Below are positions 1 through 7,503 of a stretch of DNA of 34,233 nucleotides, piece by piece. Source of the stretch: Candidatus Ventrenecus stercoripullorum (GTDB lineage: Bacteria; Bacillota_I; Bacilli_A; RF39; UBA660). The DNA is taken from contig DVGF01000028.1 of assembly GCA_018712835.1 (NCBI GenBank), positions 1 through 34,233 on the forward strand. The letters run 5' to 3'. Under the pieces are notes generated by a model. It was not told where the DNA came from and ran no database searches. It saw only the letters and a program-made list of their open reading frames with translations. Within the stretch, counting starts at the first letter, position 1. Every line of letters begins with the position of its first letter. Made by a program: the position numbers and the translations under genes.

Positions 1-2
1 AA

Positions 3-335
3 ATGGAAAAAGAAGATAGAGCGGAACCAGAAGAAGAACTATCAGAAGAAGAAACAAAGAAGGAAGAAAAAGAAGAAGCACCAGCGGATACCGTCGACGA
101 AACAAGAGAGGACACAGAAGAAGACATGACAAGTGAAAATGTAATCATAACCGGAGCGTCAAATACTCCCGATGAATATACAACGTATCACATCCATATT
201 GTGAAAGAAGGAGAAACAATAGAAACCATTTGTACCATGTATAATAGCAACTTAAGCCTATTAAATGACTACAACGACTTAAGCGAAGTATCCAAAGGAA
301 TGAAAATCATAATTCCAGAAAATGATGAATCGTAA
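3..335 (+). CDS. spoVID: SpoVID-like spore coat morphogenetic protein, C-terminal part (LysM)
   Basis: The frame is open to the window edge, so the Met at position 3 is probably internal and only the last ~110 residues are seen. Residues 1-45 are almost entirely Glu, Lys, Asp and Thr, a disordered acidic linker. Residues ~61-105 form one LysM domain (begins TYHIHIVKEGETIETIC, ends KGMKIIIP), a fold that binds peptidoglycan or polysaccharide. In Bacillus, SpoVID carries its LysM at the extreme C-terminus and is followed directly by ysxE; both the architecture and the neighbour are reproduced here. Its role would be tethering coat layers to the forespore surface in the mother cell. Another LysM spore protein such as SafA is possible, but SafA has its LysM at the N-terminus. 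The 3' end overlaps the next gene by 14 bases. Confidence 0.7.
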   Translation: MEKEDRAEPEEELSEEETKKEEKEEAPADTVDETREDTEEDMTSENVIITGASNTPDEYTTYHIHIVKEGETIETICTMYNSNLSLLNDYNDLSEVSKGMKIIIPENDES

Positions 336-1221
336 GAGTGTTGAAGTAATAAAACAAATTTACAAACCATACAAATACACAATTCAAGGAAAAGCTCACA
401 TACTAGAATCCACAAGTGGTAACGTCGTAATAAAAGAAAAAGGAGAAGATATTAGAACTCTCTATGAATATTTACAAAGCAGAAACTTTACTCATTTTCC
501 AGCTCTTCTAGACGACTCCAGAGACGGCATTAACGTTTTCGAATACGTTCCAGACACCAAGATGCCCAAAGAACAAAAAGCTATGGATTTTATTAAAGTT
601 GTTGCTTTACTTCATCAAAAAACCACTTACTACAAAGATGTAAGCGAAGATGAATTCAAAAAAATATACGATAAAGTTCATGATAATATAGAATATCTAA
701 AATACTTTTATGATAATCTATATGAAGAGTACTACAAAGAAATTTATCCTTCTCCAAGCCAGTATTTCCTCTTAAATAACTTTTCCAAAGTCTATTCTTC
801 CTTATTATTTTCCGAAAGAGAATTAGAAGTTTGGTATGAGAAAGTAAGAGAGTTAAAAAAATACAGAGTATGCCAAATTCATAATCATCTCTGTTTAGAA
901 CATTTTTGCAAAGGGAAAGAAGAATGCTTACTAAGTTGGGAAAAAAGTACCAAAGATACCCCAGTTCTAGATTTAATTGGCTTTTATAAAAATTGCTACT
1001 TTGATATGAATTTCGAAACACTCTTCCATGAATATTTAAAATATTGTCCTTGGAGTGAAGAAGAACGCCTTTTATTTTTTATAGTCATATCCATACCTCC
1101 TAAGTTTGAATTAAAAGGGACTGAATTTGAATTAGTAAAAAACATCAGAGAAGTTTTAGATTATGTATACAAAACAGAAAGCCTAGTAAGGCCATATTAT
1201 ACGGTAGAGGAAAAACAGTAG
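322..1221 (+). CDS. ysxE: YsxE/CotS-like spore coat protein (degenerate kinase fold)
   Basis: 299 residues, starting at tandem ATGs that overlap the end of the LysM gene, with no clear Shine-Dalgarno, so translation is probably coupled. The protein resembles the aminoglycoside-phosphotransferase/CotS fold used by spore coat proteins. Where active enzymes have a catalytic HGD-type loop, this one reads HNHLCLEHF, and the following DTPVLDLIGFYKN aligns with the metal-binding DxD region of the fold. Loss of the catalytic Asp suggests a structural pseudokinase, as proposed for CotS relatives. Position directly after a SpoVID-like gene is the strongest argument for the name. Sequence identity to Bacillus YsxE is likely low, so the family is surer than the exact ortholog. 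Confidence 0.6.
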   Translation: MMNRKSVEVIKQIYKPYKYTIQGKAHILESTSGNVVIKEKGEDIRTLYEYLQSRNFTHFPALLDDSRDGINVFEYVPDTKMPKEQKAMDFIKVVALLHQKTTYYKDVSEDEFKKIYDKVHDNIEYLKYFYDNLYEEYYKEIYPSPSQYFLLNNFSKVYSSLLFSERELEVWYEKVRELKKYRVCQIHNHLCLEHFCKGKEECLLSWEKSTKDTPVLDLIGFYKNCYFDMNFETLFHEYLKYCPWSEEERLLFFIVISIPPKFELKGTEFELVKNIREVLDYVYKTESLVRPYYTVEEKQ

Positions 1222-1365
1222 TAAACAAATTTCAATTAGCAAGATAAAAATATTAAAGCGAAAAGGAAGAATTAAGGTAATAATTAATTGATAAAAAATG
1301 AAAATACACAATATAAAAATAGCTAAGATAGTAAAAAAACCACCATTTCGATTGCAATGTCTCAT
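1183..1365 (-). CDS. Small membrane protein, unknown
   Basis: About 60 residues. I start it at the ATG at 1365 because AGGTGA lies a few bases upstream on the minus strand; a GTG three codons earlier is in frame but would overlap that site. After a short MRHCNRNGG head the chain is almost wholly hydrophobic (two predicted membrane segments around FFTILAIFILCIFIFYQLII and FNIFILLIEICLLLFFLYRI). The 3' end overlaps the end of the YsxE-like gene by 39 bases on the opposite strand. No family is recognised. It could be a small sporulation or envelope peptide given its neighbours, but it may also be a chance ORF in AT-rich sequence. Confidence 0.35.
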   Translation of the reverse strand: MRHCNRNGGFFTILAIFILCIFIFYQLIITLILPFRFNIFILLIEICLLLFFLYRIIWPY

Positions 1366-1407
1366 ACGCTTCACCTATTATAGGGTATGAAAATTTTTTT
1401 GTTTTGC

Positions 1408-1436
1408 TTGTCAAAAAAGTTGAAAAAAACTATAAA
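1408..1436 (+). promoter_or_regulatory. Sigma-A-type promoter of the gltX operon
   Basis: A -35 box TTGTCA (1408-1413) and a -10 box TATAAA (1431-1436) are separated by exactly 17 bases. Transcription would start near 1443, just before the T-box stem I. Confidence 0.7.
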
Positions 1437-1460
1437 ATACGTTAAAATAAACTTAGAAAA

Positions 1461-1657
1461 ACGAAGACAAAGAAGAGTAAAAATCATTATGGCTTCATAG
1501 AGACTCTAGGAATGGTGGAACTAGAGAGCAAGTGATTTTGAAGAACCTTTGGAGTGGTTACTGTGAACAAGGTAACCCGGGGACTCCCGTTATCAAGAAA
1601 AGAAAAAAATAAGGTGGTACCGCGGGTTTCTCGTCCTTTAGTGGTGCTGCCTTTTTG
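1461..1657 (+). promoter_or_regulatory. T-box riboswitch, Glu specifier (GAA), with terminator
   Basis: The T-box sequence AAGGTGGTACCGCGGG is at 1611-1626. Stem I can be drawn by hand: base helix CAAAG (1468-1472) with CTTTG (1547-1551); internal-loop AGTA (1476-1479); next helix AAAATCA (1480-1486) with TGATTTT (1533-1539); distal stem CTCTAG/CTAGAG with loop GAATGGTGGAA. The 3' side of the specifier loop begins with GAA at 1540-1542, a Glu codon, followed by a second GAA. Another stem is GGAGT-GGTTAC / GTAACC-ACTCC (1551-1597). The terminator pairs GGTGGTACCGC (1613-1623) with GTGGTGCTGCC (1641-1651) before a T run. Uncharged tRNA-Glu should stabilise the antiterminator (AAGG/CCTT) and permit gltX transcription. 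The antiterminator TGGT bulge would pair with an ACCA tRNA end. Confidence 0.93.
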
Positions 1658-1677
1658 TATTTTAGGAGGATTATTTT

Positions 1678-3327
1678 ATGACAAGAGAAGAATATGCAAA
1701 TATGTTATTACCGAAAGTTATGCATGACAGAGCGTACTACGAAGAAAAGTACAAAAAAAGAAATTTACCGAATGATGCAATGGTCACAAGAATTGGTCCA
1801 AGTCCAACAGGATTTGTCCATATTGGAACTCTTTACCAAGCAATTGTTGCAAACCGTCTTGCAAAACAATCTGGCGGCGTCTGTTTCTTAAGAGTAGAAG
1901 ATACAGACCAAAAAAGACTTGTAGAAAATGGAATAGAGCAAATATTAGATGCAGTAAAAAACTATCAAATTCCGTTTGATGAATATCCAATAGATATGGA
2001 GCGTGAAGTAGGAGAATATGGACCATATATTCAAAGCAAACGCGTGGAAATTTATCAAGCATTTGTAAAAGACCTAATCATCAAAGACCTTGCTTATCCA
2101 TCATTTCTAACGGATGAAGAAAAAGAGGAAATTACCGAAAAACAGAAAAAAAGAAAACAACGAATTGGATATTATGGAATATGGGCAAGCGCCGAACGTA
2201 GCCTTACTATGGACGAAGTAAAAGAAAAAGTAGAAGCAGGTATTCCTTATGTAATCCGGCTAAAAAGCAAAGGGTCTTTTGATAATAAAATCATCGTCGA
2301 AGACTGCATTAAAGGAAAGTTAGAATTCCCAGAAAATGATATGGACCATGTTTTATTAAAAAGTGATGGTATTCCAACCTATCATTTTGCTCATGCCGTT
2401 GATGACACTTTAATGGGAACAACTCATGTAACGCGTGGAGATGAATGGCTCTCTAGTTTACCTCTACACATGGAGTTATTTCACGTACTAGGATTTGAGC
2501 CACCAAAATATGCTCATCTAGCAACCATTCAAAAAGAGGAAGATGGAAAACGTAGAAAAATTAGTAAAAGAAAAGACCCAGAAGCAAATGTTAAATTTTA
2601 TAGTGAGCAAGGAATTCCAGTTGAAGCCGTAAAAATCTATTTACTAACCCTTGCCAATTCCAATTTCGAAGAATGGTTCTTAGCAAATCCTGATAAAGAT
2701 ATCGAAGAATTTAAAGTGACATTTGATGCGATGAGTACCAGCGGAGCTTTATTTGATATGGAAAAACTTCTAAATATTAGTAGAAACTATTTAAGTAGAA
2801 TTACAGCTGAACAGTTCTATAAAGAATTATATGACTGGGCTAGTGTCTATGATAAGAGTTCTTTAAGTGATTTAGAGAACTACAAAGACATCATTATAGC
2901 AACATTGAATATCGAAAGAAACACTGTAAAACCACGTAAGGACTACGGAATGTACAGCGAAGTTCTACCAAATATTGCCTATATGTATGGCGATTTTTTC
3001 CCAGAAAACTACGAATGGCAAAAAATTACAGATAAAAATGAAATCAAAGAAATTTTAAATACTTACATAGAAAACTATTACGACGAAGACGATACCGAAG
3101 AAGTTTGGTTTAACAAAATGAAGAGTATGTGTGATGCTCTAGGATACGCTTCTAACATGAAAGAATACAAGAAAAATCCTGAAAATTTCAAAGGTAATGT
3201 CGCCGATGTATCAACCGTCATTCGTGTTGCATTAACCGGCAAATCAAGAACGCCAAACCTTTATGACATCATGAAAATATTAGGAGTAGACGAAATAAAG
3301 AGTAGAATCCAAAAAGTTGAAGAATAG
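1678..3327 (+). CDS. gltX: Glutamate--tRNA ligase
   Basis: Class I aminoacyl-tRNA synthetase that charges tRNA-Glu with glutamate in the cytoplasm. The adenylate-forming HIGH motif appears as HIGT (residues 48-51, in GPSPTGFVHIGT) and the KMSKS motif as KISKR in the segment GKRRKISKRKD. At 549 residues it is longer than the ~470-490 of typical bacterial GluRS; the extra length lies in the C-terminal half, a variant common in Clostridia-type enzymes. Start chosen at the ATG 8 bases after AGGAGG. It is controlled by the T-box directly upstream, whose specifier reads GAA. It heads a likely four-gene operon ending in murE: the gap to the next gene is 14 bases and later junctions overlap. A tRNA-Glu(CTC) gene lies elsewhere in the window. 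Confidence 0.95.
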   Translation: MTREEYANMLLPKVMHDRAYYEEKYKKRNLPNDAMVTRIGPSPTGFVHIGTLYQAIVANRLAKQSGGVCFLRVEDTDQKRLVENGIEQILDAVKNYQIPFDEYPIDMEREVGEYGPYIQSKRVEIYQAFVKDLIIKDLAYPSFLTDEEKEEITEKQKKRKQRIGYYGIWASAERSLTMDEVKEKVEAGIPYVIRLKSKGSFDNKIIVEDCIKGKLEFPENDMDHVLLKSDGIPTYHFAHAVDDTLMGTTHVTRGDEWLSSLPLHMELFHVLGFEPPKYAHLATIQKEEDGKRRKISKRKDPEANVKFYSEQGIPVEAVKIYLLTLANSNFEEWFLANPDKDIEEFKVTFDAMSTSGALFDMEKLLNISRNYLSRITAEQFYKELYDWASVYDKSSLSDLENYKDIIIATLNIERNTVKPRKDYGMYSEVLPNIAYMYGDFFPENYEWQKITDKNEIKEILNTYIENYYDEDDTEEVWFNKMKSMCDALGYASNMKEYKKNPENFKGNVADVSTVIRVALTGKSRTPNLYDIMKILGVDEIKSRIQKVEE

Positions 3328-3341
3328 TAGAAGGTAAACGA

Positions 3342-3740
3342 ATGATATTTAATAAAAAAAGATTAGAAGAACAATATCAAAACATAACAGCGTATTTAAG
3401 TGTTCATCAAGATATTGTAAATGAAATAGAAGGATTAAAAAAGTACCATGAGAATGCATTGCTTGATGAAAAAATAGTCAAAACAAATGGAGTACTTATG
3501 GCGATCTACTACTATTATTTAGAAGATATAAAAGAAGAAGCTCTTAAAATGAAAACAGCGACAGAAGAAGAGAAAAAGGAAATACAAATACGTATCGAAT
3601 CAGACAAATTCTTTATAGATTCTTTAGAAAAAAGTATGCCAATTTATAATCAAGTCCTGAATGCTTTAGAACAAAAAAATATTCTTGAAAAGAAATTAGG
3701 CATTGCATCTTTAGAGGAAAGAGAAGAAAGGAAAGTATAA
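3342..3740 (+). CDS. Unknown helical protein in the gltX-murE operon
   Basis: 132 residues, rich in Glu, Lys and Leu, with no Trp and only alternating charged and hydrophobic stretches that read as long alpha-helices (for example residues ~70-105). No signal peptide or membrane segment is seen, so a soluble cytoplasmic coiled-coil or helical-bundle protein is likely. It begins 14 bases after gltX, and its stop codon shares a base with the start of the next gene, so it is co-transcribed and translationally coupled within the T-box-controlled operon. I do not recognise the family and propose no function. A partnership with the next gene is possible from the coupling alone. Confidence 0.75.
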   Translation: MIFNKKRLEEQYQNITAYLSVHQDIVNEIEGLKKYHENALLDEKIVKTNGVLMAIYYYYLEDIKEEALKMKTATEEEKKEIQIRIESDKFFIDSLEKSMPIYNQVLNALEQKNILEKKLGIASLEEREERKV

Positions 3741-4129
3741 TGAAAACGAACCAATCACTAGAAGAATTATGGGAAGAATATCTTGTAGACCATGAAAAAG
3801 ATATAGTAGGTTTTGCCTCATATTTAGGATTTAATTGTTTTTATCAAGGAGCTGGTAACATAAGTTTACCATTTCTTGCAATGACGATTGTAAATAAACA
3901 AGGAAAAGCGATAGTAATGCCAAACTTAAACTGTGATTTAAAAACAAAGTGCTTTATTATTGCCTATCTTTTAACTGAGTATAGCAAAAGAAAAGAAAAG
4001 TCATACACGTCTACATTCTGCTTACAAGACATGGACTTACAAATCTATGAAGAAGCAAAAGCATTCTATGAATTCACTTTAAAAGAAGAAATGAAGAGAA
4101 CTCGAAAAAGAAAGGAAGAAGAAATATGA
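3740..4129 (+). CDS. ImmA/IrrE-like protein lacking the HExxH motif (tentative)
   Basis: 129 residues. The middle of the protein follows the pattern of ImmA/IrrE metallopeptidases: a GNIS-containing strand (YQGAGNISLPF), a strand ending in a short Asn-containing segment (AIVMPNLNCDL), then a helix KCFIIAYLLTEYSKR where active members have the zinc-binding HELGH, then a helix EEAKAFYEFTLK matching the third-ligand helix. The two catalytic His are replaced (AYLLTE), so if the relationship is right it is a catalytically dead relative. This rests on motif spacing by eye. It starts on the last base of the preceding gene's stop and ends in TGA overlapping the murE ATG, so all three are coupled. This TGA shows that TGA is read as stop here. 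Confidence 0.55.
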   Translation: MKTNQSLEELWEEYLVDHEKDIVGFASYLGFNCFYQGAGNISLPFLAMTIVNKQGKAIVMPNLNCDLKTKCFIIAYLLTEYSKRKEKSYTSTFCLQDMDLQIYEEAKAFYEFTLKEEMKRTRKRKEEEI

Positions 4130-5490
4130 TCCCAATGAAAACAGATTCTAGAAAAGTAGTGCCAGGCGATACCTTCGTTGCAATAAAAGGTCATACGGTT
4201 GACGGTCATGACTATATAGAAAAAGCAATTGAAAATGGTGCGACGAAAATTGTTTGTGAAAAAGGGCATTACGAAGTAGAAACACTAATTGTTGAAAATA
4301 CCAAAAAGTGGCTTCAAAACTATTTAGTAGAAAATTATTCCCAAGAAGTAAATAAATTAAAAATTATTGGTGTAACTGGAACAAATGGCAAAACAACAAC
4401 GTGTTTTCTAATGTATCAAATGTTAAAAAAACTAGGTGTAAAAGTAGCCTATATGGGAACAATTGGTTTTTACTTTGAAGATGAAGTAATTGAGTTACCC
4501 AATACCACACCTGAAATATTAGATGTATATTCTTATATGATAGAAGCTTTAGAAAAAGGTGCTACTCATTTTGTAATGGAAGTATCAAGCCATGCCCTAG
4601 ATGAAAAAAGAGTAGAAGGAATAGAATTTAGTGAAGTTGCTTTCACAAACCTTACAGAAGACCATTTAGACTATCATAAAACGATGGAAAATTATTTGAA
4701 ATGTAAGCTTTTAATATTAGACCAATTAAAAAGTGATGGAGTTATCATAGTAAATCAAGATGATGAATATGGCAAATTTTTCCTTCAAAAACATTATGAA
4801 ACTCTAGGATATAATGGTACAGATTATAAAATTATAGATTACGAAGATACTGAAAAGGGGACGAAAATCACCTTCCAAACGAAAGGCCAAACATATGAGA
4901 TAGAAACGAATTTAAAAAGCAAATTTAACGTCTATAACTATTTAACTTGCTTTGCACTCGTATATAATTTAGGCTATACGGAAGAAGAAATCAAAAAAAT
5001 TACCAAAGATGTCTATCCTCCTCGTGGTCGTTGTGAAACGATAAAAGTAGGAATGAGTGAGGCTGTCATTGATTATGCTCACACTCCAGATGCTGTCGAG
5101 AAAATAATTGATGCATTTACAGCTCATAAAAAAGGGAGAATTATCACCATTGTTGGCTGTGGTGGAGATAGAGACCCAATGAAAAGACCAATCATGGGAA
5201 GAATTGCCTCTGAAAAAAGCGATTATGTAATATTTACAAATGATAATCCAAGAACAGAAAATCCTGAAAACATCATGAAAGATATCCTAAATGGTGTAGA
5301 AAAAGAAAATTATGAAGTGATTATGGATAGAAAAGAAGCCATCAAAAAAGGATTATCAATGTTAAAAGAAAAAGATGTTCTTCTAATTCTTGGAAAAGGC
5401 CATGAAGATTACCAAATCATAGGTCATACAAAACATCACTTTAGCGATTTAGAAGAAGTAGAAAACTATATTAAAGAAAAAAATTCCTAA
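4126..5490 (+). CDS. murE: UDP-MurNAc-tripeptide synthetase (meso-DAP adding)
   Basis: Mur ligase of 454 residues that adds the third amino acid to UDP-MurNAc-L-Ala-D-Glu in the cytoplasm using ATP. The ATP-binding loop GVTGTNGKTT and the carbamylated-Lys region are present. The specificity motif near the C-terminus is DNPR (in FTNDNPRTENP), the signature of meso-diaminopimelate enzymes; Lys-adding enzymes usually have DNPA-like motifs. The N-terminal domain is a little short, and starts MIPMKTDSRKVVPGDTFVAIKG, which matches the canonical uridine-binding DSR...G.lFvA pattern. The ATG overlaps the TGA of the preceding gene. It is the last gene of the T-box-led operon and is closed by the terminator at 5478-5506. 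Confidence 0.95.
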   Translation: MIPMKTDSRKVVPGDTFVAIKGHTVDGHDYIEKAIENGATKIVCEKGHYEVETLIVENTKKWLQNYLVENYSQEVNKLKIIGVTGTNGKTTTCFLMYQMLKKLGVKVAYMGTIGFYFEDEVIELPNTTPEILDVYSYMIEALEKGATHFVMEVSSHALDEKRVEGIEFSEVAFTNLTEDHLDYHKTMENYLKCKLLILDQLKSDGVIIVNQDDEYGKFFLQKHYETLGYNGTDYKIIDYEDTEKGTKITFQTKGQTYEIETNLKSKFNVYNYLTCFALVYNLGYTEEEIKKITKDVYPPRGRCETIKVGMSEAVIDYAHTPDAVEKIIDAFTAHKKGRIITIVGCGGDRDPMKRPIMGRIASEKSDYVIFTNDNPRTENPENIMKDILNGVEKENYEVIMDRKEAIKKGLSMLKEKDVLLILGKGHEDYQIIGHTKHHFSDLEEVENYIKEKNS

Positions 5491-5506
5491 TTTTGAGGGA
5501 TTTTTT
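5478..5506. terminator. Bidirectional terminator between murE and the convergent gene
   Basis: AAAAAATTCC (5478-5487) pairs with GGGATTTTTT (5497-5506) around a 9-base loop, with a single T-G wobble, and is followed by more T. An A run on the other side gives a U run for the leftward transcript. The stem contains the last codons of both convergent genes. Confidence 0.8.
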
Positions 5507-5981
5507 TTGCTAATGAAAAGCCAAAACAATTTTCTAAATATTCTTGACCAGCTACTAAAAGGACTGGCTCTATTTGGTTCCAGATGGCATCTTTCGTAGC
5601 ACTAAATTCGCCATAGGTCTCAGCAATACCAATTTCTTGCGTTAAATCTTTTTCTTCTATAATAAAAATATGATCTAGAGAAACAGTAGAGCCCAAGAAT
5701 ATTTGAATTTGATTTTGCATGACTGGTAAAAGGCCACGATAATCAAAAAATTCATCATGATAAGAGATAAAATGGTGCATTCCAGGATAAACCGCAATTT
5801 TTGTCTCTGGAACAAGCTTATGGACCGTTAAGGCAAAATAAAAACAATATCCATTTGCTAAAATATTAGAGCTTTCTATCCAAATATCGCCAAAAGAAAA
5901 GCGTTTATTATATTCTTTGATAAACAAGTTAGTTAAAAATTGAATAAAATCTTGCATTTCATATGTAGTAAGAATTCTCAT
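5487..5981 (-). CDS. Unknown protein with an apparent Cys-His-Asp triad
   Basis: 164 residues from the ATG at 5981, chosen because AGGTGG lies 6 bases upstream; a longer frame reaching 6059 has no such site. The core has three conserved-looking segments in order: ILANGYCFYFALTVH, then MHHFISYHDEFFDYRG, with spacing that resembles papain/transglutaminase-like folds (Cys at the start of a helix, then His on a strand, then Asp on the next strand). That triad is my inference. No signal peptide or transmembrane segment is seen, so it should be cytoplasmic. It is convergent with murE, sharing its terminator, and divergent from murF. The likely promoter is TTTACT-17-TATAAT on the minus strand (6035 to 6007). 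Confidence 0.75.
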   Translation of the reverse strand: MRILTTYEMQDFIQFLTNLFIKEYNKRFSFGDIWIESSNILANGYCFYFALTVHKLVPETKIAVYPGMHHFISYHDEFFDYRGLLPVMQNQIQIFLGSTVSLDHIFIIEEKDLTQEIGIAETYGEFSATKDAIWNQIEPVLLVAGQEYLENCFGFSLAKKIPQN

Positions 5982-6006
5982 CGTGCCACCTCTTTTTTTG
6001 GCTTTT

Positions 6007-6072
6007 ATTATAATTTTTTCATATAGTAAAGTAAAGGAAAGAGTTGCAAAAAGTGTCAAGAAATGTTAAATT
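6007..6072. promoter_or_regulatory. Overlapping divergent promoters of murF and the unknown gene
   Basis: Rightward: TTGCAA (6044-6049), 17-base spacer, TAAATT (6067-6072), leading to murF. Leftward: TTTACT (complement of 6030-6035), 17-base spacer, TATAAT (complement of 6007-6012). Confidence 0.55.
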
Positions 6073-6093
6073 GAGTAAAGGAAGTGATATATC

Positions 6094-7428
6094 ATGAAAT
6101 TAACTGTAAAAAAAATACTAGAAATTACCAAAGGCCAATTGATAACCGGAGATGAAAATTTAGAGATTGAGTCTTACTCAAAAGATACAAGAACAATCAA
6201 AAAAAATGATTGCTATATTGGTATCAAAGGAGAAACGTTTGATGGTAATCTTTTTTGGAAAGATGCAAAAGAAAAAGGAGCTTGTGCGTGTCTTTTAGAT
6301 TCCTTTGAAGGAAAAATAGAAGAAAAGGACCCATTTACAATCATTTTAGTGAGTGATACAATAGCTGCCATTCAAGCCCTAGCGCATTATGTAAGAATAG
6401 AAAGTCATGCAAAAGTAGTTGCTATCACTGGTAGTGCTGGCAAAACAAGTACCAAAGACATGATAGCAAGTGTTTTAGAAGAAAAATATAAAATCTTAAA
6501 AACTCCTGGGAATTTAAACGGTCAAATTGGCTTACCCTTAAATATTTTAGCTTATAAAGATGAACCTGTTTGGGTACTCGAAATGGGTATGAATGACTTT
6601 GGGCAGTTAAAAGAATTATCAAGTATTGCAAGTCCTGATGTAGCTGTAATTACTAATATCGGAACTGCTCATATTGGAATTCTTGGTTCCAGAGAAAATA
6701 TTTTAAAAGCCAAGTTAGAAATATTAGAAGGAATGAACGACAAAGGCGTACTTGTATTAAATGGAGATAACGATTTATTAAAAACAGTCAAAACAGATCT
6801 AAAACAAGTGACTTTTGGATTAGAAAGTGGCAATGATATTGTCGCAACAGATATAAAAATGGTCGGTGAAAAAACCATCTGTAAAATAGAAAATAATGAG
6901 ATAGAAATCCCTGTGATGGGAGAAGTGTTCGTATATAATGCTTTAGCGGCCTATGCAGTCGGAAAATTATTTTCACTAACACCAGAAGAAATTAAAAATG
7001 GAATTACATCATTTCAAATGAGTAACAATAGAATGAATACAATAAAAACTGCAAAATTCACTATAATTAACGATACCTATAATGCCAACCCAGACTCTGT
7101 AAAAAGCGCAATAAAAACATTAGGAACATTTAAAAATAGAAAAGTAGCCATTTTAGGAGATATGCTAGAATTAGGAGAAAATGAAATAAAATATCATCAA
7201 GAAATAGGAGAGTTTTGCAACGAAAAAATAGATGTATTAATTACAATCGGTGTATTAAGTAAAAATATGTTTGATAAATTTACAAAAGAAAAGTATTATT
7301 TTAAAACAAACGAAGAAGCAGAAACAAAATTAAAAGATATATTAAAACAAGATGATGTAATTTTAGTAAAAGCTAGTCATAGTATGAAACTAGATACCAT
7401 TGTAAATTTTTTAAAAGAAAACCAGTAA
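6094..7428 (+). CDS. murF: UDP-MurNAc-tripeptide--D-Ala-D-Ala ligase
   Basis: 444 residues, a normal MurF length. It joins D-Ala-D-Ala to UDP-MurNAc-tripeptide, the last cytoplasmic step of the pentapeptide precursor. The N-terminal domain has the MurF-type SYSKDTRTIKKNDCYIGIKG segment, the central domain the P-loop ITGSAGKTSTKD, followed by the EMGMNDFGQL and NIGTAHIG motifs, and the C-terminal domain NDTYNANPDS and LGDMLELG. The Shine-Dalgarno is AGGAAG, about 10 bases before ATG. It is separated from murE only by the convergent unknown gene and has its own promoter, so it escapes the T-box. The last codons (KENQ-stop) lie in a 19-bp sequence that recurs at 14347, marking the edge of an inserted island. 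Confidence 0.95.
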   Translation: MKLTVKKILEITKGQLITGDENLEIESYSKDTRTIKKNDCYIGIKGETFDGNLFWKDAKEKGACACLLDSFEGKIEEKDPFTIILVSDTIAAIQALAHYVRIESHAKVVAITGSAGKTSTKDMIASVLEEKYKILKTPGNLNGQIGLPLNILAYKDEPVWVLEMGMNDFGQLKELSSIASPDVAVITNIGTAHIGILGSRENILKAKLEILEGMNDKGVLVLNGDNDLLKTVKTDLKQVTFGLESGNDIVATDIKMVGEKTICKIENNEIEIPVMGEVFVYNALAAYAVGKLFSLTPEEIKNGITSFQMSNNRMNTIKTAKFTIINDTYNANPDSVKSAIKTLGTFKNRKVAILGDMLELGENEIKYHQEIGEFCNEKIDVLITIGVLSKNMFDKFTKEKYYFKTNEEAETKLKDILKQDDVILVKASHSMKLDTIVNFLKENQ

Positions 7429-7432
7429 GAAA
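7414..7432 (+). repeat. Left 19-bp direct repeat (attachment-like) in the murF 3' end
   Basis: AAAGAAAACCAGTAAGAAA occurs here, spanning the last codons and stop of murF, and again without mismatch at 14347-14365. The two copies enclose the six-gene AT-rich block. This is what integration into the 3' end of a housekeeping gene leaves behind. The sequence is A-rich, but the central ACCAGT makes a 19-bp chance match unlikely. Confidence 0.7.
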
Positions 7433-7477
7433 AGAAAAGAGTTATCTAGAAAGTTATCTGATTATATAAGAATAGTG

Positions 7478-7503
7478 AGTAGGGTATACGCCTGCTTTTT
7501 TTT
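7478..7503 (+). terminator. Terminator after murF (island side)
   Basis: AGTAGG (7478-7483) pairs with CCTGCT (7491-7496) around a 7-base loop (one T-G pair), followed by a run of T to 7503. Confidence 0.6.

Noticed and set aside
656-1021. 121-residue minus-strand frame inside the YsxE-like gene
   Set aside because: Shadow of a well-supported coding sequence, with no ribosome site.
1551-1567. TTA or TAC at ~1558-1561 as the T-box specifier (Leu or Tyr)
   Set aside because: These bases lie in the GGTTAC/GTAACC helix. The helices flanking AGTA at 1476 place the specifier loop at 1540-1546, which reads GAA and agrees with gltX.
4120-4132. Possible use of genetic code 4 (TGA as Trp), as in Mycoplasma
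   Set aside because: TGA ends the gene at 4129 in an ATGA overlap with murE, and further TGA codons follow in that frame; Trp in other proteins is TGG.
7471-7495. Resemblance between the sequence around 7471-7493 and 14390-14410 (both AATAG...GG.TAT.CGCC)
   Set aside because: The match is gapped and imperfect, unlike the exact 19-bp repeat, so it was not used as evidence for the island ends.
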